Assembly (NCBI RefSeq): GCF_041296385.1
Contig: NC_091019.1
Location: forward strand, 8,827,264 to 8,891,263
DNA length: 64,000 nucleotides
Reading direction: 5' to 3'
Source: Aphelocoma coerulescens
Taxonomy: Eukaryota; Chordata; Aves; Passeriformes; Corvidae
Shown here: positions 11,653 to 24,350 of the stretch, one piece after another
Layout: every line of letters begins with the position of its first letter
Position numbering within the stretch: the first letter of the stretch is position 1
Notes under the pieces: generated by a model
What the model was told of the DNA's origin: nothing
Database searches by the model: none
Seen by the model: only the letters and a program-made list of their open reading frames with translations
Program-made: the position numbers and the translations under genes

Positions 11653-13168
11653 TAATGTTATCAAAGACAACTGGAAAATCTGTGGTCAAGGCCACTATCT
11701 TCCTATCACAGAACAGTCAAACTTGGGGCCAGATGGGGCATGGCCAAGAGTGATAAGATAGAAAAGACCCATCAACATCAGTCATTTCTGAGCGGAATAT
11801 GTGAGGACTGAGCTTTACATGGCAAAAAAAGTATGCACTTCTTAATTTTGCTTTAAAGATGCTCATGGTAATGTGATTTCCAGATGTTTAAAATCTGTGT
11901 CAGCTCAGAATGAAAGTATGCTGGGCAGTGCTCTTTTCTTGATGCTAGTTTTCAATGTCGAGGCTACTGACCCATATTGAGAGTAGGCTGGGTGCTAGGT
12001 GTATCAAAACAAGCTAAAAGATGAAACAAGAAAAAAAAACCAGTGACTAACAGCATGATTGCCTGGGTGCATGTGGATCTGGGATACAGGAACAATGGAG
12101 TTTACAACAGTTTACAAGTCCATCTTCTGCAATGAACCCATGGATGGTTTTCTAAGTCAACATAAAAGTGTTACGGACTTTTTGACGTAAACATGGCTGT
12201 TTGGCCCATGGCTGTTTGGCCCCTGGTATCTTGTGGTACCCCAGTTGTGGGACACCAGGAGGGATGTGCAGACTGGGAAAGCCACTTCAATGAACAAGCA
12301 CATGGAGTCAGCTCTGTGGTGGTGTTCAAGCCTTATGGTTTTAAAAGCTTCTTATTTGTTTATAAACTTATTCTGAGTTTGGAAAGTAGGGTGGATTGAG
12401 CATATTTCCATCCCATGTCACCTCTTTAGTACAAACAGGGAAATACGCTGCAAGGTATTTGATGTACTATAAAGGATGCTTTCATATTATAAACTAGCAA
12501 AGAAACACCCTATTTGCTGTGACCCACAAGTATGCCTGGGCTTATTATGGTAGCATGGTTTAAAAAACAAAACCCCAAACAAAAACAACACAGAACCACC
12601 CTCTCCACCACCCCTTGCATAAAATCTCTCTGCAAGAGATACACGTTTCAGACCCCACATTTCCCATTCTCCGCATCTGCCTGGTGGCAGCATGGATACC
12701 CCTCTTTCTGCCACAGCCTCCAGCAAATACAGCTGTATCAACAGAAAGCTCATGAAGCTGGACAGCCCAACTATTACGACCTTCAGCAACACAAGTTTGT
12801 TAGTAAGTGTATCCTAAGGTTCATCACCCTATATAAAGTAACTATTGCCAGAGATTTCAGCTGATGTTTAGCTCTTTGTTGTGGGCTGTTGTGCACCTAA
12901 GAGACAGGAATGCTTACTAATAGTGCACACTCTAAGTGGTCACATCTCTAGACTGAACTTGAACCATGTACACCAGTTCCAGAACAATTATGGAAAATAA
13001 ATTGATCCAACTCTATTTTATGCCACTGGAGGGCATTCATTGCCCTTAGAAATTCCCCTGTTGCAGAGTTGCTGCCACATGGCACATGGTGAGTCCGTGT
13101 TGTTCTATTTTAAACTACACAAGGTCAACAGAATACGTATGCGTGCTTTCCAGCATTTTCCCCATGGA
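11653..13168. other. No recognised feature
   Basis: No repeat boundary or coding signal recognised. Short A-rich stretches only. Confidence 0.4.
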
Positions 13169-13174
13169 AGCTCC

Positions 13175-13807
13175 TGTTGCAGTGAGCCATGGCTCCCACC
13201 ATGGTGTCCTGGACCCTGTTGGACAAAAGGTCCAATGGTTTAACACCCCTGAGGCCCAGGAACCATAAGATGGCCGCCCGCCTCAACATGGTTGCCCTCT
13301 GGCAGCTTGGTGGAAAAAGTCGTTGATCAAGGCGGGAAAGACATGCCACCCTGTACGTCTGCAATGGCCACCATACTCTCCTCCCCTAGTTACCTCACTG
13401 TTTAGTTATTGGTCCTCGCTCACCCTCCCTGCCCCCCTCACTCCCCATTGGTTATGATGCATTTGTCTCTGCCTGTGTTACACCCCCAAACGGTGTTGTT
13501 ATTGCTTGTTCTATGTATGCTCTGCCCTGAGCAGTGGGGTATAAAACCCCCTGTCAGAGGCTTTCAGGCACTCTCTTGGCCCCTCTCCCCTCAGCTCCAA
13601 TAAACCCATTCCTGCTTCCTCCAAGAAGAGTCTCCTCGTTGCTTCACTTTTCCTGGCGCTTTACCCATCAGTGGCTGAGGCAAGCCTCACTCAGGATCCC
13701 GCCTAGCCTCCCACTCCCTGCCTGCGCTCATCCTCTGCTGCTTCATCAGGCGAAGCAGCTGCCCAGTGCTTGGCCCCTGAGCTAGCCACTCGGCTAGGAC
13801 TGTGGCA
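13175..13807 (+). repeat. Solo LTR, 633 bp, TGTTGC...GTGGCA family
   Basis: Flanked by a perfect 6-bp target-site duplication AGCTCC (13169-13174 and 13808-13813). TATAAAA at about 13540 and AATAAA near 13598 set the plus orientation. The same family, older and interrupted, occurs at 45682-46099 plus 55483-55679. Confidence 0.9.
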
Positions 13808-13813
13808 AGCTCC

Positions 13814-16195
13814 CCAGGAAATCATGACTCTTCTGCATTAAGATATATGAGAATGCATTTCACCTGGGTGTCCAGCACAACCTCAATGAAATCAGGAGAT
13901 TTATTTAACAGCTTATCACTAGACACTGGCTTAAGCCTCTGTATGGGGAGCAGCATTTAGCCTCTGTCCTGGGAGGCAGTGAGGCCAGTTCTTTGGCACT
14001 TGCATTTCTGACACCATAGATTTTGTTAAGCAGGTGCAAAGAACTACATTCTTTCCACTGGGAAAAGTGGAGATAAGCCTCTTTGCAGACCACATCCCTG
14101 AGGCAACCAAGTGCTCCCACAGTTGTGAGAGCAGCAGAAATTGGATTTCTCAGTTACTCAGGCCAGTGTCACCTCTCTGGGGAGTTATTTATTAAGAAAA
14201 TATTTTCAGGCTCAAAGCAGAAAAGCTGATCCTTTAACATACCATTTATCACAACAGAAGCACTAGGTTCTGGCATTGCCAAAAATTGAGACTGTTCCTG
14301 CTCCAAGGATCTTGCTAGCAATACCAGGAGTTTCAGAAGAAAGCTTTTGCTTTCCAAGGTCTATGAAAGGCTTCCAGTCTCCAGGATGAATATATTTTCA
14401 AGTAATTTCCCTAAGCATGTGTGAATAGTGCAGCCTTGTCTGGGCAAAGGAATCTTTCATGAGTGTTTGTTAAGACAGTCTACTGCTCAATGTTCCCTCA
14501 TGCTTTGTATTGAAAACCACTGGAAAATCATGCTGGTATCAAATAACAGCCCTCTATAGCAGTCTTCATCATCCTGTGAGTGTTTTCTATTATTGTGCTT
14601 CATTTAATAGGACTTTTCTGCTTAATATATTGCATGTGTTTTAAAAAAAATTAGTCGAGGCTTAAATAAGTTCAGACTTGCAGCTAAATTGTCCATTCAG
14701 ACCTTAAACCTGAAGTGCCATTTGGATCTCTGCAACCACTTCTATCTTTAAGTAACTTTATAATCAGAAAAAGACATAATAATCAGCAGTATGGGCACTG
14801 ATATGTATTACTTATATGGTACATAGGTATCATCAGAGCACAAAACTGTGTCTGTGAGGTTACTACAGCATAGAACGACAGCACCTTTCAATAAAGTTTA
14901 TCATATTTTAACCTGGGCAGTAATAGTTATGCATTGCAATTGTCGTGTGTTAATTATTTATTAGAACTCTTCGATAAATTTAAATTATGTCTCCTTATAC
15001 ATCTGCACGTCTATATATAGATAGAGCATAAATATTTTTATATTTATCTATATATATTATCTGCTGGAAAAATTATTACACCAAGAAGAAACAAACATAT
15101 TGGAGTTTAATTAAACTCTGTTAAAATTTACAATGTTAAATGGCTAAACATAGTTCAGTAGAGCAGAATTCCAATGAAATTAATTGTAATTACCTTGTTC
15201 TTCACAGTACATCAAAATTTCCTTGGCAATTAGTATGCAATATATAGACAATAGAACCACACATTTTCAGCAACAAGCTAATAAAAATTGCCTCCGTGTT
15301 TTTACTTAAAGTTCCCTGAAGAAGCAACAATTACCTGATTCTCCCATGAAGTATTTCTGGGATGAATATCTGGGGGAAAGAACTTCTTTAGCTTAAATTT
15401 TTTTAAATGTATTTATATATATATATAAAACAGTCTCTACATTCAAGGAAGTCAGTTTTTTGTCTTCTCGGTTTTCAAGAAGATTAAGTGTTTCAAGATT
15501 CTCATTTTCTACACTGAAATTGGTTTATTTAAAGACGCAGTTTAAGTTACATTTTCTGACATATTTTTAGCTCTAAATGACTCATTCTAACACGTGAGAA
15601 AAATGGAATAATAAAAAGTTTAAAAAAATGGAAAAGGAAAAAAACAAACCACAAAAAACCCCAAACCAAAGCAAAACCCATCTCCTCCCACCTTTAAGTG
15701 GGTCTTTGCTTTGAAAAGGAGATCTTCATATTGATATTGAAGTTCTTTACTAGCAGAAGCGTTACTTTTCACATTTGGAAAAATGGTATTGTGAACTTCA
15801 GTATTTGGAGAGATGAGAAACTGTCAAGGGATGTCCTCAGAAATTTTCAGCTGCAGCTAACATGATGTTTTCTGTGTGAAAGTAATTTGCAGTACTTTCA
15901 CTTGATATTAGAACATTTTGTGGGTTTTTTTGAAGTGAAATGCAATTTAACTGTTAAGGAAAGTTTCCTGTCTGACTATCCAAGAGCCACGGCTGCAGCA
16001 GACCTGCACCACCTGAGCTGGGATTGAGGCCCATTCCCAGCAGGCTCCAGTGAGCTGATGGGTGCCCCTCTCGACTGCCTGCATATCCCACACTCACAGG
16101 GTCAGAACAAGGTTTCCCTACCAGCTCAACACCAAACACCAAAGTGTTTCTGCTGTTTTTCTTCTTTGGCACATTCAATTACACCATGACCAGGC
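13814..16195. other. No recognised feature
   Basis: AT-rich sequence with simple A/T tracts. The only structure seen is the inverted repeat at 15012-15056. Confidence 0.45.
15012..15056. repeat. 12-bp inverted repeat
   Basis: TATATATAGATA (15012-15023) and TATCTATATATA (15045-15056) are perfect complements separated by 21 nt. In AT-rich DNA this can arise by chance or microsatellite drift. Confidence 0.6.
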
Positions 16196-16283
16196 AGAAG
16201 ATATCTCCTACAGAATCACAGAATAACAAGGTTGGAAGAGACCTCCAAGATCATCGAGTCCAACCCATGCCCTAACACCTCAA

Positions 16284-16841
16284 CTAGACTATGGCACTGA
16301 GTGCCATGTCCAGTCTTTTTTTAAACACATCCAGAGATCGTGATTCTACCACCTCCCTGGGCAGACCATTCCAGTACTTTATTATTCTTTCCGTGAAAAA
16401 CTTTTTCCTAATATCCAACCTACACCTTCCTTGACGCAGCTTGAGACAGTGTCCTCTTGTTCTGTCAGTTGCTGCCTGGTGGAAGAGACCAACCCCCACC
16501 TGTCTACAACCTCCTTTCAGGTAGTTGTAGAGAGCGATAAGGTCACCTCTAAGTCTCCTTTTTGCTAGCCTAAACAACCCTAGTTCCCTCAATCGTTCCT
16601 CATAGGGCTTGTGTTCCAAACCCCTCACTAACTTTGTTGCCCTCCTCTGGACATGCTCAAGCATCTCAACATCCTTCCTAAACTGAGGGGCCCAGAACTG
16701 GACACAGTACTCAAGATGTGGCCTCACCAGTGCTGAGTACAGGGTAAGAATGACCTCCCTGTTCCTGCTGGCCACACAGTTCCTAATGCAGGCCAGGATG
16801 CCGTTGGCCTTCTTGCCCATCAAGGCACACTGCTGGCTCAT
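16284..16841 (-). pseudogene. CR1 ORF2 C-terminal fragment
   Basis: A 185-codon frame continuing the CR1 protein after a frameshift between 16841 and 16963. It shows the conserved thumb-like tail ([38 protein letters not shown]). No catalytic residues lie in this part. It ends close to the CR1 3' UTR. Confidence 0.92.
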
Positions 16842-16962
16842 ATTCAGTCAGCTGCCGACCAGCACCCCCAGGTCCCTTTCCGCCCAGACACTGTCCAGCC
16901 ACACTGTCCCCAGTTTGTAACATTGTAGGGGATTTTTGTGGCCAAAATGCAGAACTCGGCAC

Positions 16963-17394
16963 TTAAGATTTACTAAACTTCATCCTGTTGGACTCTGCCC
17001 ATCCATCCAACCAATCCAAGTCTCTCTGCAGAGCCCTACTTCCTTCCAATAGATCAACACAAGCTCCCAGCTTAGTGTCATCTGCAAATTTACTAATGAG
17101 GGACTCAATACCCTCATCCATGTCATCAATAAAAGTACTGAACAAAACTGGTCCCAGTACAGACCCCTGAGGGACACCACTGGTGACTAGCTGCCAGCTG
17201 GGTGCAGCACCACTCACTATCACTCTCTGGGCCTGGCCATCCAGCCAGTTCCTCACCCAGCGAAGAGTGCCCCTGTCCAAGCCGTGGGCTGCCAGCTTTT
17301 CCAGGAGTATGCTGTGGGAGACAGTGTCAAAGGCCTTGCTGAAGTCCAAATAGACAACATCCACAGCCTTTCCCTCATCTACCAGGCGGGTCAC
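16963..17394 (-). pseudogene. CR1 reverse transcriptase fragment
   Basis: A 143-codon frame with non-LTR reverse transcriptase blocks: [22 protein letters not shown] and the catalytic FADDTK. The N-terminal half is missing because the LINE is truncated. The frame ends at KFSKS, and the continuing CR1 sequence at 16841 is in another frame. Confidence 0.92.
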
Positions 17395-17549
17395 CTGGTC
17401 ATAGGTATCACTGAGAAATTGTTTTCTAAATCATGCTCTAAAATCAAATCTCTCTTGCTGTGTCATTCCAGAACATGACTATTTCCCATCTCTCCATATG
17501 ACAGCATTAGCATTCCTGTCTTTCAGAGAGTTAGATGTTATAGAAGAAA

Positions 17550-18255
17550 GTTTCACGAAGGATGTCTGGACTTCAGGCGGCTCTCTTGAAAGCTGTTTAT
17601 TGCATAGGCAAAGTTACAGCATTTCAGGGAGTGGGTATCCAGAGCCAGCCCTACAGCTGCCAGCTCCAGGTGTAGGCATACCTGAAGCCGCCCTCTGTTC
17701 AAGTTACAAAGCATTTTATACTTTTCTTTGCAGAGTATCTTAACACATAACAACCAATAAGCACCATACACAATACCTTTACATTTGCCTATAGCCTATC
17801 ATAACTACTACCATCACCATATTATAGTCATTATTATCCAATCGCGAGAGTAAGTAAGTTACAATTTAAGCTTACAGTGGAAAATTCTCAGACCTTTCTT
17901 CTTCTTGCTACATCATTTCTTGTTTGCCTGCCATATCTCTCTTCTTGGTAAAGACATGTTTTCTAATACTTATGCTCTTCTTGAGACTTATTTACTTGGT
18001 GAAAAACATCTCTTTGTTTGTAGTCACATACCTTTGTCCTATTCATAAAAATCTCCTTCCAACTCATCTCCAACCTTTGCCTTCTCAGTTACTCATCGAT
18101 CACTGTTTCAACAAAACATCTTTTATTCTATATCAAAACTTGCTTTCAATTTCTATCTCATCCCCAGTTTCTACATTCAGAGATCTTTCTGCCAAGCTTA
18201 CATACCCGTGAAACTTTCTTACCAAACTTTCATCCTCCCCAACAAGATGTGACAA
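17550..18255 (-). repeat. Possible degenerate LTR
   Basis: A minus-strand AATAAA (GCTGTTTATTGC at about 17595) near a TG start (TGTCTGG, 17562) and an end GTGACA near 18255 suggest an LTR. I found no target-site duplication. Confidence 0.35.
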
Positions 18256-18384
18256 TGGGGAGACCTGGATATGTGTGATATAATAAGTTCTTTCTGATCT
18301 TGATTAAAAGGGAAAGGTCTAAGAGACTGACTGCCTATTAGAAATATTCTGCTTTTTACTTGGGCTCATATATACATATTATAG

Positions 18385-18905
18385 TGTGGGGTATGCCCAG
18401 CCCCTGCCCTAGAGGGATGTCTGCTGAAATTGCGTAATTGCCCAGCAGGACTCCCTGGGAAGGCAACCACTTCTTTAGTCATGGCGAGAAAAGACAGACC
18501 CACAATCCTTTAGGAGACCCTATGCAGATCCTTTGTAACCCATTGGTCTTTACCCATCCCCTGTATCCCTATAAAAGCTAGCCCTCTGCCCCTGTGAGGG
18601 GGAGAGCTCTCGTCCCTGGCTTTCCCCTTTGCCGGAGGGGACCAACAATAAAGCTATCTTCCGTGTGGAACCAGCCACACGAGCCTCTGGTCTCTCTCTC
18701 TGGTCTGGCTTGGCCTGGAGTCTGCCCTGCAGAGCTGAGCTGAAATCACGAGCTGATAATCACTGAAGAGCTGACAGCCTCTGCAAGGGCCCTCCTGCCA
18801 GCAGCTGAGGGAAGACACCGGGCCTCGGGAAGGCGATTCCTTTCAGGACCATCTCTCCGGACCGGTCACCTCTTCCTGGGTCAGAGCCACTAACCCCATC
18901 AGCAG
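18385..18905 (+). repeat. Probable solo LTR with TATA box and poly(A) signal
   Basis: Starts TGTGGGGTATGCCC, with TATAAAAGC at about 18571 and AACAATAAAGC about 75 bp further on, the U3-R spacing of a retroviral LTR. The 3' boundary and target-site duplication were not resolved. Confidence 0.6.
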
Positions 18906-19625
18906 CTGTAATATCATAGTAATGGACAATTATAAAGTCCCAGTCCTCGCTTGGCTTTACAACTGTTTATTTAAAAGGGGCTTAAGGTACCCCTGAAGTG
19001 GCATAAATGAGAACTAGACAAAAGTTCTCAGGAGGTTAAAAAACAAACTTTACTGGCAAACTTTGGAAGATCAGAAACTTGGCAAAATTTAAAGCAAGCA
19101 TTCAATCAAAATAAAGCATTTCATACAGCACTGACTTAGCAAACTCTCACCCATCCTACCTTAAATTATCCAGATTTCAAGAAGACAAAATTAGGAGACC
19201 AAAAGGAGAGAAAGAGAGAAAATGAGAGAGAAAAAAGATACAACTGCTGCCCTTGAATCCAGAATGGTCACAGCTGCCATAAAGTTCAAGGACAATAGCG
19301 ATGCAACCACCTGCATTTTTGTGCAATGGTTTTATCCGCTCCAGCTTCCTGTAGCCACCCGCACCCACCTCCCTCTTCCACCAGGTGGGGCTTCTGGTCT
19401 GATCCCCACTCTGGGGCTAAATTGGGGCTCCAATGAGGCATTGCTTCCTGTATGCCAGTGCCTTGACTGCTGCCCCCAAAGGGGCACTATTCCACCTTCA
19501 TGGAACTTGATCTGCCCCCTCCCTTATACACCCCTTGCTTGTTTTGAGCCAGTAATCGTTTTTTCCAGTCTCTCACAACAGTGAAGAAAGTTTCTATAGC
19601 AGTTGCCTAGAACATATTAACCCTC
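18906..19625. other. No recognised feature
   Basis: Contains a plus-strand GTTTATTTAAAA run that could be another LTR remnant in minus orientation, but I cannot support boundaries. Confidence 0.35.
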
Positions 19626-19626
19626 A

Positions 19627-19915
19627 ATCATAGAATCATAGATGGTTTGAATTGGAACGGACCTCAAAGATCATCTCCATTCAACGCTTCTGCCACGGGC
19701 AGGGACACCTTTCACTATCCCAGGTTGCTCAAAGCCCTGTCCTACCCGGCCTTGAACACATCCAGGAATGAGGCAGCCACAGCTTCTTGGGGCAACCTGT
19801 GCCAGGGCCACATCACCCTCATAGTGAAGAATTTCTTCCTAACATCTAATCTGAATCTACTGTCTTTCTGTTTAGAGCCATTCACCCTGGTCCTAAACAC
19901 TCCAGTGCATCCAAG
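19627..19915 (-). repeat. CR1 LINE 3' tail
   Basis: Begins on the plus strand with TCATAGAATCATAGA, the CR1 terminal octamer, then the CR1 3' region (TCTTCCTAACATCTAATCTG motif). Minus-strand element, heavily 5'-truncated. Confidence 0.88.
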
Positions 19916-20054
19916 GAAGAGCAAAGGCTTTTGTAACTTGTCTGTCCCTGACAAGAGCATACCATACAAGAACATACATATTCCCTTCTCCTGCCTTGTA
20001 TATGCACATTAGTTACGGTACATAATACCATATAAAAACATTTTAAATATTTTA

Positions 20055-20341
20055 TGTTACAGAGGGGATACTGTAACAAGCCTATATCAAACCAGGAGTC
20101 CCGTGGAAAAGAAATATGGACAGATTCTTGCTAGATGTTTCAGAGATGTTTATTTCTCCAGCCGCATGGCTGGGGCTCAGCCGAGGAACTCTCACAGTCT
20201 GGACTGAGGGTTCTTGCCCACGCAGGGAAACACAAACCAACCAATGGGGAACGAGGCTGACCAGGGGCTCAGGAAACCCCGTCTCTGTCCCCTCAGGGCC
20301 CCTCTCCCAGGGCTACATGGCAGGAGGAGGAGACCCCGACA
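20055..20341 (-). repeat. Solo LTR (family of the Y-box-carrying provirus), 287 bp
   Basis: Starts TGTTACAGAGGGGATACTG and ends ACCCCGACA on the plus strand, with a perfect 6-bp target-site duplication ATTTTA (20049-20054 and 20342-20347). A minus-strand AATAAA lies at 20149-20154. The same LTR recurs at 34645, 40986 and 42977. Confidence 0.92.
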
Positions 20342-20347
20342 ATTTTA

Positions 20348-22460
20348 TGACTCTGAAACACAACTAACTGTCAGTGATAAAATACCCTCAAGAGACCTGA
20401 ATGCTGTATGCCTCAAAACATTTAGAAATATCTTTTAAGTATCTCTTTTCAAACACTGTCATAGAAACTGACATGCTGAATGGAATGTAGTTCACTCTAG
20501 TACAGCTGTTACCAAAAATTGCTAAAAATAAAAACTCCGCAACACTTATGTAGCACTGAGAAGCAGGTATTCTTTATTTGGCCAGATGCATAAGGAAATA
20601 TCTGCTCCAAAATCTCATGCATGCTCAGGACAGAAAAAGCTCCTGTTTGCATACTGTATTTTATACGCAGATTTATAGCATTTCCCACAAGAAACATACA
20701 TATTATAATAATTTCTCCAAAGCCGTTAACTCACGTTCCCTCCCCTCTCCACGCACATTCTTCTGCCCTGGGGGTCCCTGGAGGTCAGTGACACCAAAGT
20801 CATACCTGACCACCTGCTGAAATGATAAAAGTTGGCACAACTGGCTGGTAGCTTTCCAGTTCTTCTTACAAGAATAAGCATTGTGCAGTTCCACAGGCTA
20901 GTGGTTTTTGAAGAAGCATTGTATTAATACACCAGGTGCAAAAATTTTTTCATCTGGTAACACAGCAACTTGACCAAGTACAAGAACTTGTCTAAGCAAT
21001 CTGGAACAAAACAGTTAAACTCTTCATCTAAGTAAGGCAAGAAGTAGCAGTTGTTAAAACAATTAATTCCTTTTGACTTGGAGAAGAACATGCTACCTCA
21101 GAGATTTGGTTACATGTGAAAGGTAACATTACACCCTCACGTTAAAATCAAGGAGAAATAAAAAATCCAGAAATTAGTTCGGTGCTAAAAAAACCATCAA
21201 GAGAACACAAGTTCATCAACTTAGTCTCATGAAATCCTTACTGCAGGTTTCCTGGGCATATTTGTCCAGAGCTAAAGCTTAAATACATACTTTCACTCAT
21301 TTTCATATAGTATAAAAGGAACTTTTCATTTAGTAAAAAAATTAAACTAATTTAAATACCTTGTATTCAGTCTCTATGTTTTTCTTCTTTTTCAGATCCC
21401 AAGTATGCAAAACTCTACCAAAAGCAACATATTTGTCCATATATCAACTAAAAAGTCAGAGGCCAAGAAGAGATCTAAAACATGAGCCAGACTAGCAGTG
21501 CTGACAGTTGACACAGGGACAAGGGGTAAACACGTAAGATAAGGGACAAGCTGCTTGGGCTGTAACAGAAATTAAGAGAGTTTTAGTGGTACTGTACATT
21601 AATTCCAGGATGAAATGCAACAGAATTTAAAAAGACAGAAGAAAATTAGGTTGATGGTATGTTATTCTGAATTGTTGGATAATGAGATGCTTTCATTAAA
21701 GAGCAATAGCATGAAAGGAGTTCTCAAGATTGGCACATCCTCTCCAAAAAAGCCACTACAGAATATTGATACTTTCTGTCTGGAGAATATTAATCCTGTT
21801 CTGAATACTTCAGAAAAATAATGGAAAATGGATTACTCAGATCTGTGTTCTTACCTCACTCAAGCTGGAGGGATGGGAATCATGCAACAAAGCTTATAAA
21901 AAATTTGAAGACAGTATCTCCCAAAGACCCAAGCATTGGATTTCATCGGTGATTCTCAGTCTTGTTTGCTTTCAAACACTGATCCTGCAGCTGGCATTAA
22001 AAAAGGCAGTTCACAGACTGATCTGCTCTATACCATGTGTCGTAGAACATAAGGGGACTCTAAAATTATCTAAAACAAATTAATTACTAGGTACATCCCC
22101 CTTGTCCAAAACAAGTCATATAGCATGGTGTCTGAGACTGAAATGGTTCATACCTTAAACATTGTTATAAAGGAGTTTTGCCCATTATAGCAAAAACTGT
22201 ACAAAGGAGCTACGACCACAGAAGACCACCCCTTCTTGAAGATGCCTGACTGGAACTTTGTATTGTGAGTTAAGCCGCTTAGATAAGATTAAGGGGACAC
22301 TACTGTTCAGTCATTAGGGCTAGAGAGAAGCAAACAAGGCTGAGGGAAAAGAGTGCATCCACAAGAAAGCCAAATGCAGCAGAAAATCAACCTGTCTGTT
22401 TGGGTTGGGGGAGGCTGTTGTGGCGGCGGTTGGTGGTGACGTGCCGCGACCTTCCCAAAA
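20348..22460. other. No recognised feature
   Basis: AT-rich sequence with no repeat or coding signal I can support. Confidence 0.45.
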
Positions 22461-22463
22461 GCG

Positions 22464-23060
22464 TCCCTCGTGGAGTCACTTGGCAAGACTGCCATGCACA
22501 CACACATACACACACAATCACTCAACGCCAGATAGCTTGATAAATCCACTGGCAGTAAGGAGGCGAGAAAGGTTCTTGTATCAAGTTCCACAGGGGGTTT
22601 ATTGAAGCTACACAGGTGAAGGGGTCCAGGGACAAGAACCAAGAATATAGGAGGGTCCAGGTTTAAATATGAGGTCGATAGGGGCAGAGAGAGCATCAGG
22701 GCCAATGATTTGAGGGAGGTACACAGGCAGGGTCAAGGCATGGGAGCCAGTAGGAAAACACGGAGGGAGTGGTAAGGGAACAAGGGCCAGTGAGAGAGTA
22801 GGGAAGGGAGAACTTTCTGGACATATATGGTAGAAAGGGGCAGGGAGGCCAACGGGCCAATCGGGGTAACAGAACTGGAGTACATTTCCATAACAGAACA
22901 GGGTATGCTGGGAGAGGCCTTTTTGGTCACCCTGACTGAGGGAGTATCTCTCCTCCTAAGGCACCTTCCTCCAAGGGGTTCCTGCGTTCTCTGGTGCCAT
23001 GGGCCTACTGGCTGCCACAAGACACCACAGACCTTAGAGGCCAGGTTTACACACACTTCG
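22464..23060 (-). repeat. Possible degenerate LTR
   Basis: A minus-strand AATAAA (GGGTTTATTGAAGC near 22594) in a GC-richer block ending ..CGCCACAA near 23060. Boundaries are tentative and no duplication was found. Confidence 0.4.
22497..22516. repeat. CA microsatellite
   Basis: An imperfect run of CA dinucleotides interrupted once by TA. Confidence 0.85.
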
Positions 23061-23062
23061 CC

Positions 23063-23690
23063 ACAACCGGGGGGAGGAGGAAGAGGTTGCATAACCTCTG
23101 GTCAGAGGCAGTGAACACCCATCCTCCCTTACACAAACTGGCCCAGCTGTGAAACCCCAACCCCACAGGCCACATCCACAGGACATTCACGTGAAGGGCA
23201 GCTGAAGGGGTGTAAGAATCCATCAAAGACCCGCCAAAGTGCTCTCCAGAGGCTTTGCACCACAGAATTGCACAGGATGCAAAGTGATGCAACAGATCCA
23301 CAGTCTGCTGCAAGAGACTGGCCCCCGCCCTGGGGGAGGTGCCAGGGCATTCTTATCTGGCCTGAATATATATTAACCCATCAGATTCTAAGCTTTTCAG
23401 GGGACCTTAACCACCAAGAAGACCAGCTGGAGAGGATCATTGGGACACTGGTGGGATCCACGGAATGGTGATATTCTCTTTAATTTGTCTCTGTCACTCT
23501 CTTTCTGCCCCCCATCTCTTTTCTGTTTCTTTCTCTTGCTTTTTATCTCTTTTCCTCTCTCTCATATTTAGTGTTAAATAAAATCCATACTATTGACTTT
23601 GGCATATGGTCTTGTTTGAACCTTAATTTAGGCAGAGGCATTTCTAATAACTTTAAAACTGGACTGTAATACTTATTTTGGCGTAGCAAG
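23063..23690 (+). repeat. Probable LTR with TATA box and poly(A) signal
   Basis: TATATATTAACC near 23368 and GTTAAATAAAATCC near 23574 give plus-strand LTR spacing. The 3' end is followed by TTGGCGTAGCAAGCAGGG, which looks like the start of a primer-binding site, so a trace of the internal region may remain. Confidence 0.5.
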
Positions 23691-23715
23691 CAGGGTGGTA
23701 TTCTCTGACCCTAAC

Positions 23716-24350
23716 TGTTCCGGTTTGGCCAAATTTAGAAATATATCCTTGGAGAGAAGGCACAACCACCCCTCCCCCACCAGGTTTGGGAAAAATAAAC
23801 TTTCCTCGAAGGAAAGTGAAGGAGATAAAACTATTTATTTAACAAACACACGGGAAAAGGAAAATAATGCTAAATAATAAAATCTTTCGCTGTGGAGGAG
23901 AAACCTGGGAAAATGTTAGAGTCCTCCCTTTGGTCTCCTTGGAGCTGGGGCTTGGCCCAGGGCCAAGCCCTCTGTGCCTGGTGGAAAGTCCTCCCGATGT
24001 GCTCTGGTGTTGAAGCAGTCCAGTAGAAAAGGGAGAAAATCTGAAATTCCAGGGAAGGAAAAACAAAATTCAACTCTCAGTCTCTCTCCAGGGAAAAAGA
24101 AACTGAACAACTGGCCAAAAGCTGACTGGGAAGCAGCAAGCCGGGTGCTTCCTCGCTTCCCTGCCACAGCTGAAAAATAGTCGCTATCTCTGTGTGACCT
24201 TGAACAAGCTGCAAACTGCTTTGAGAAAGTTTTGCTCAGTTTTTCCTTCCCCCTCTCAGGCTCAGTTTAAAGGCATAGAAAGTCGCAAGAATTAATTTCT
24301 GGGCATAGAGCAGCGATATGGGATACACATCACAAAGTCACCCCAAGACA
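23716..24350. repeat. Probable LTR, TGTTCCGGTTTGG...CCCCAAGACA family
   Basis: Starts TGTTCCGGTTTGG and ends TCACCCCAAGACA. Similar end sequences (GGGCATAGAGCAG..CCCCAA) occur twice at 40050-40570, so this is a repeat family. Plus-strand ACTATTTATTTAAC suggests minus orientation. No target-site duplication found. Confidence 0.6.

Larger units (their letters stand above)
16196..17405 (-). mobile_element. 5'-truncated CR1 LINE, about 1.2 kb
   Basis: The minus strand holds the 3' part of a CR1 retrotransposon: end of the reverse transcriptase, the C-terminal region, the 3' UTR and the terminal CR1 octamer repeats (ACAGAATCACAGAATAA on the plus strand at 16209). Truncation at 17405 is typical of LINE insertion. 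Frameshifts show it is inactive. Confidence 0.93.

Noticed and set aside
15012..15056. Inverted repeat as a functional hairpin or small RNA precursor
   Set aside because: AT-only microsatellite-like sequence with no flanking support.
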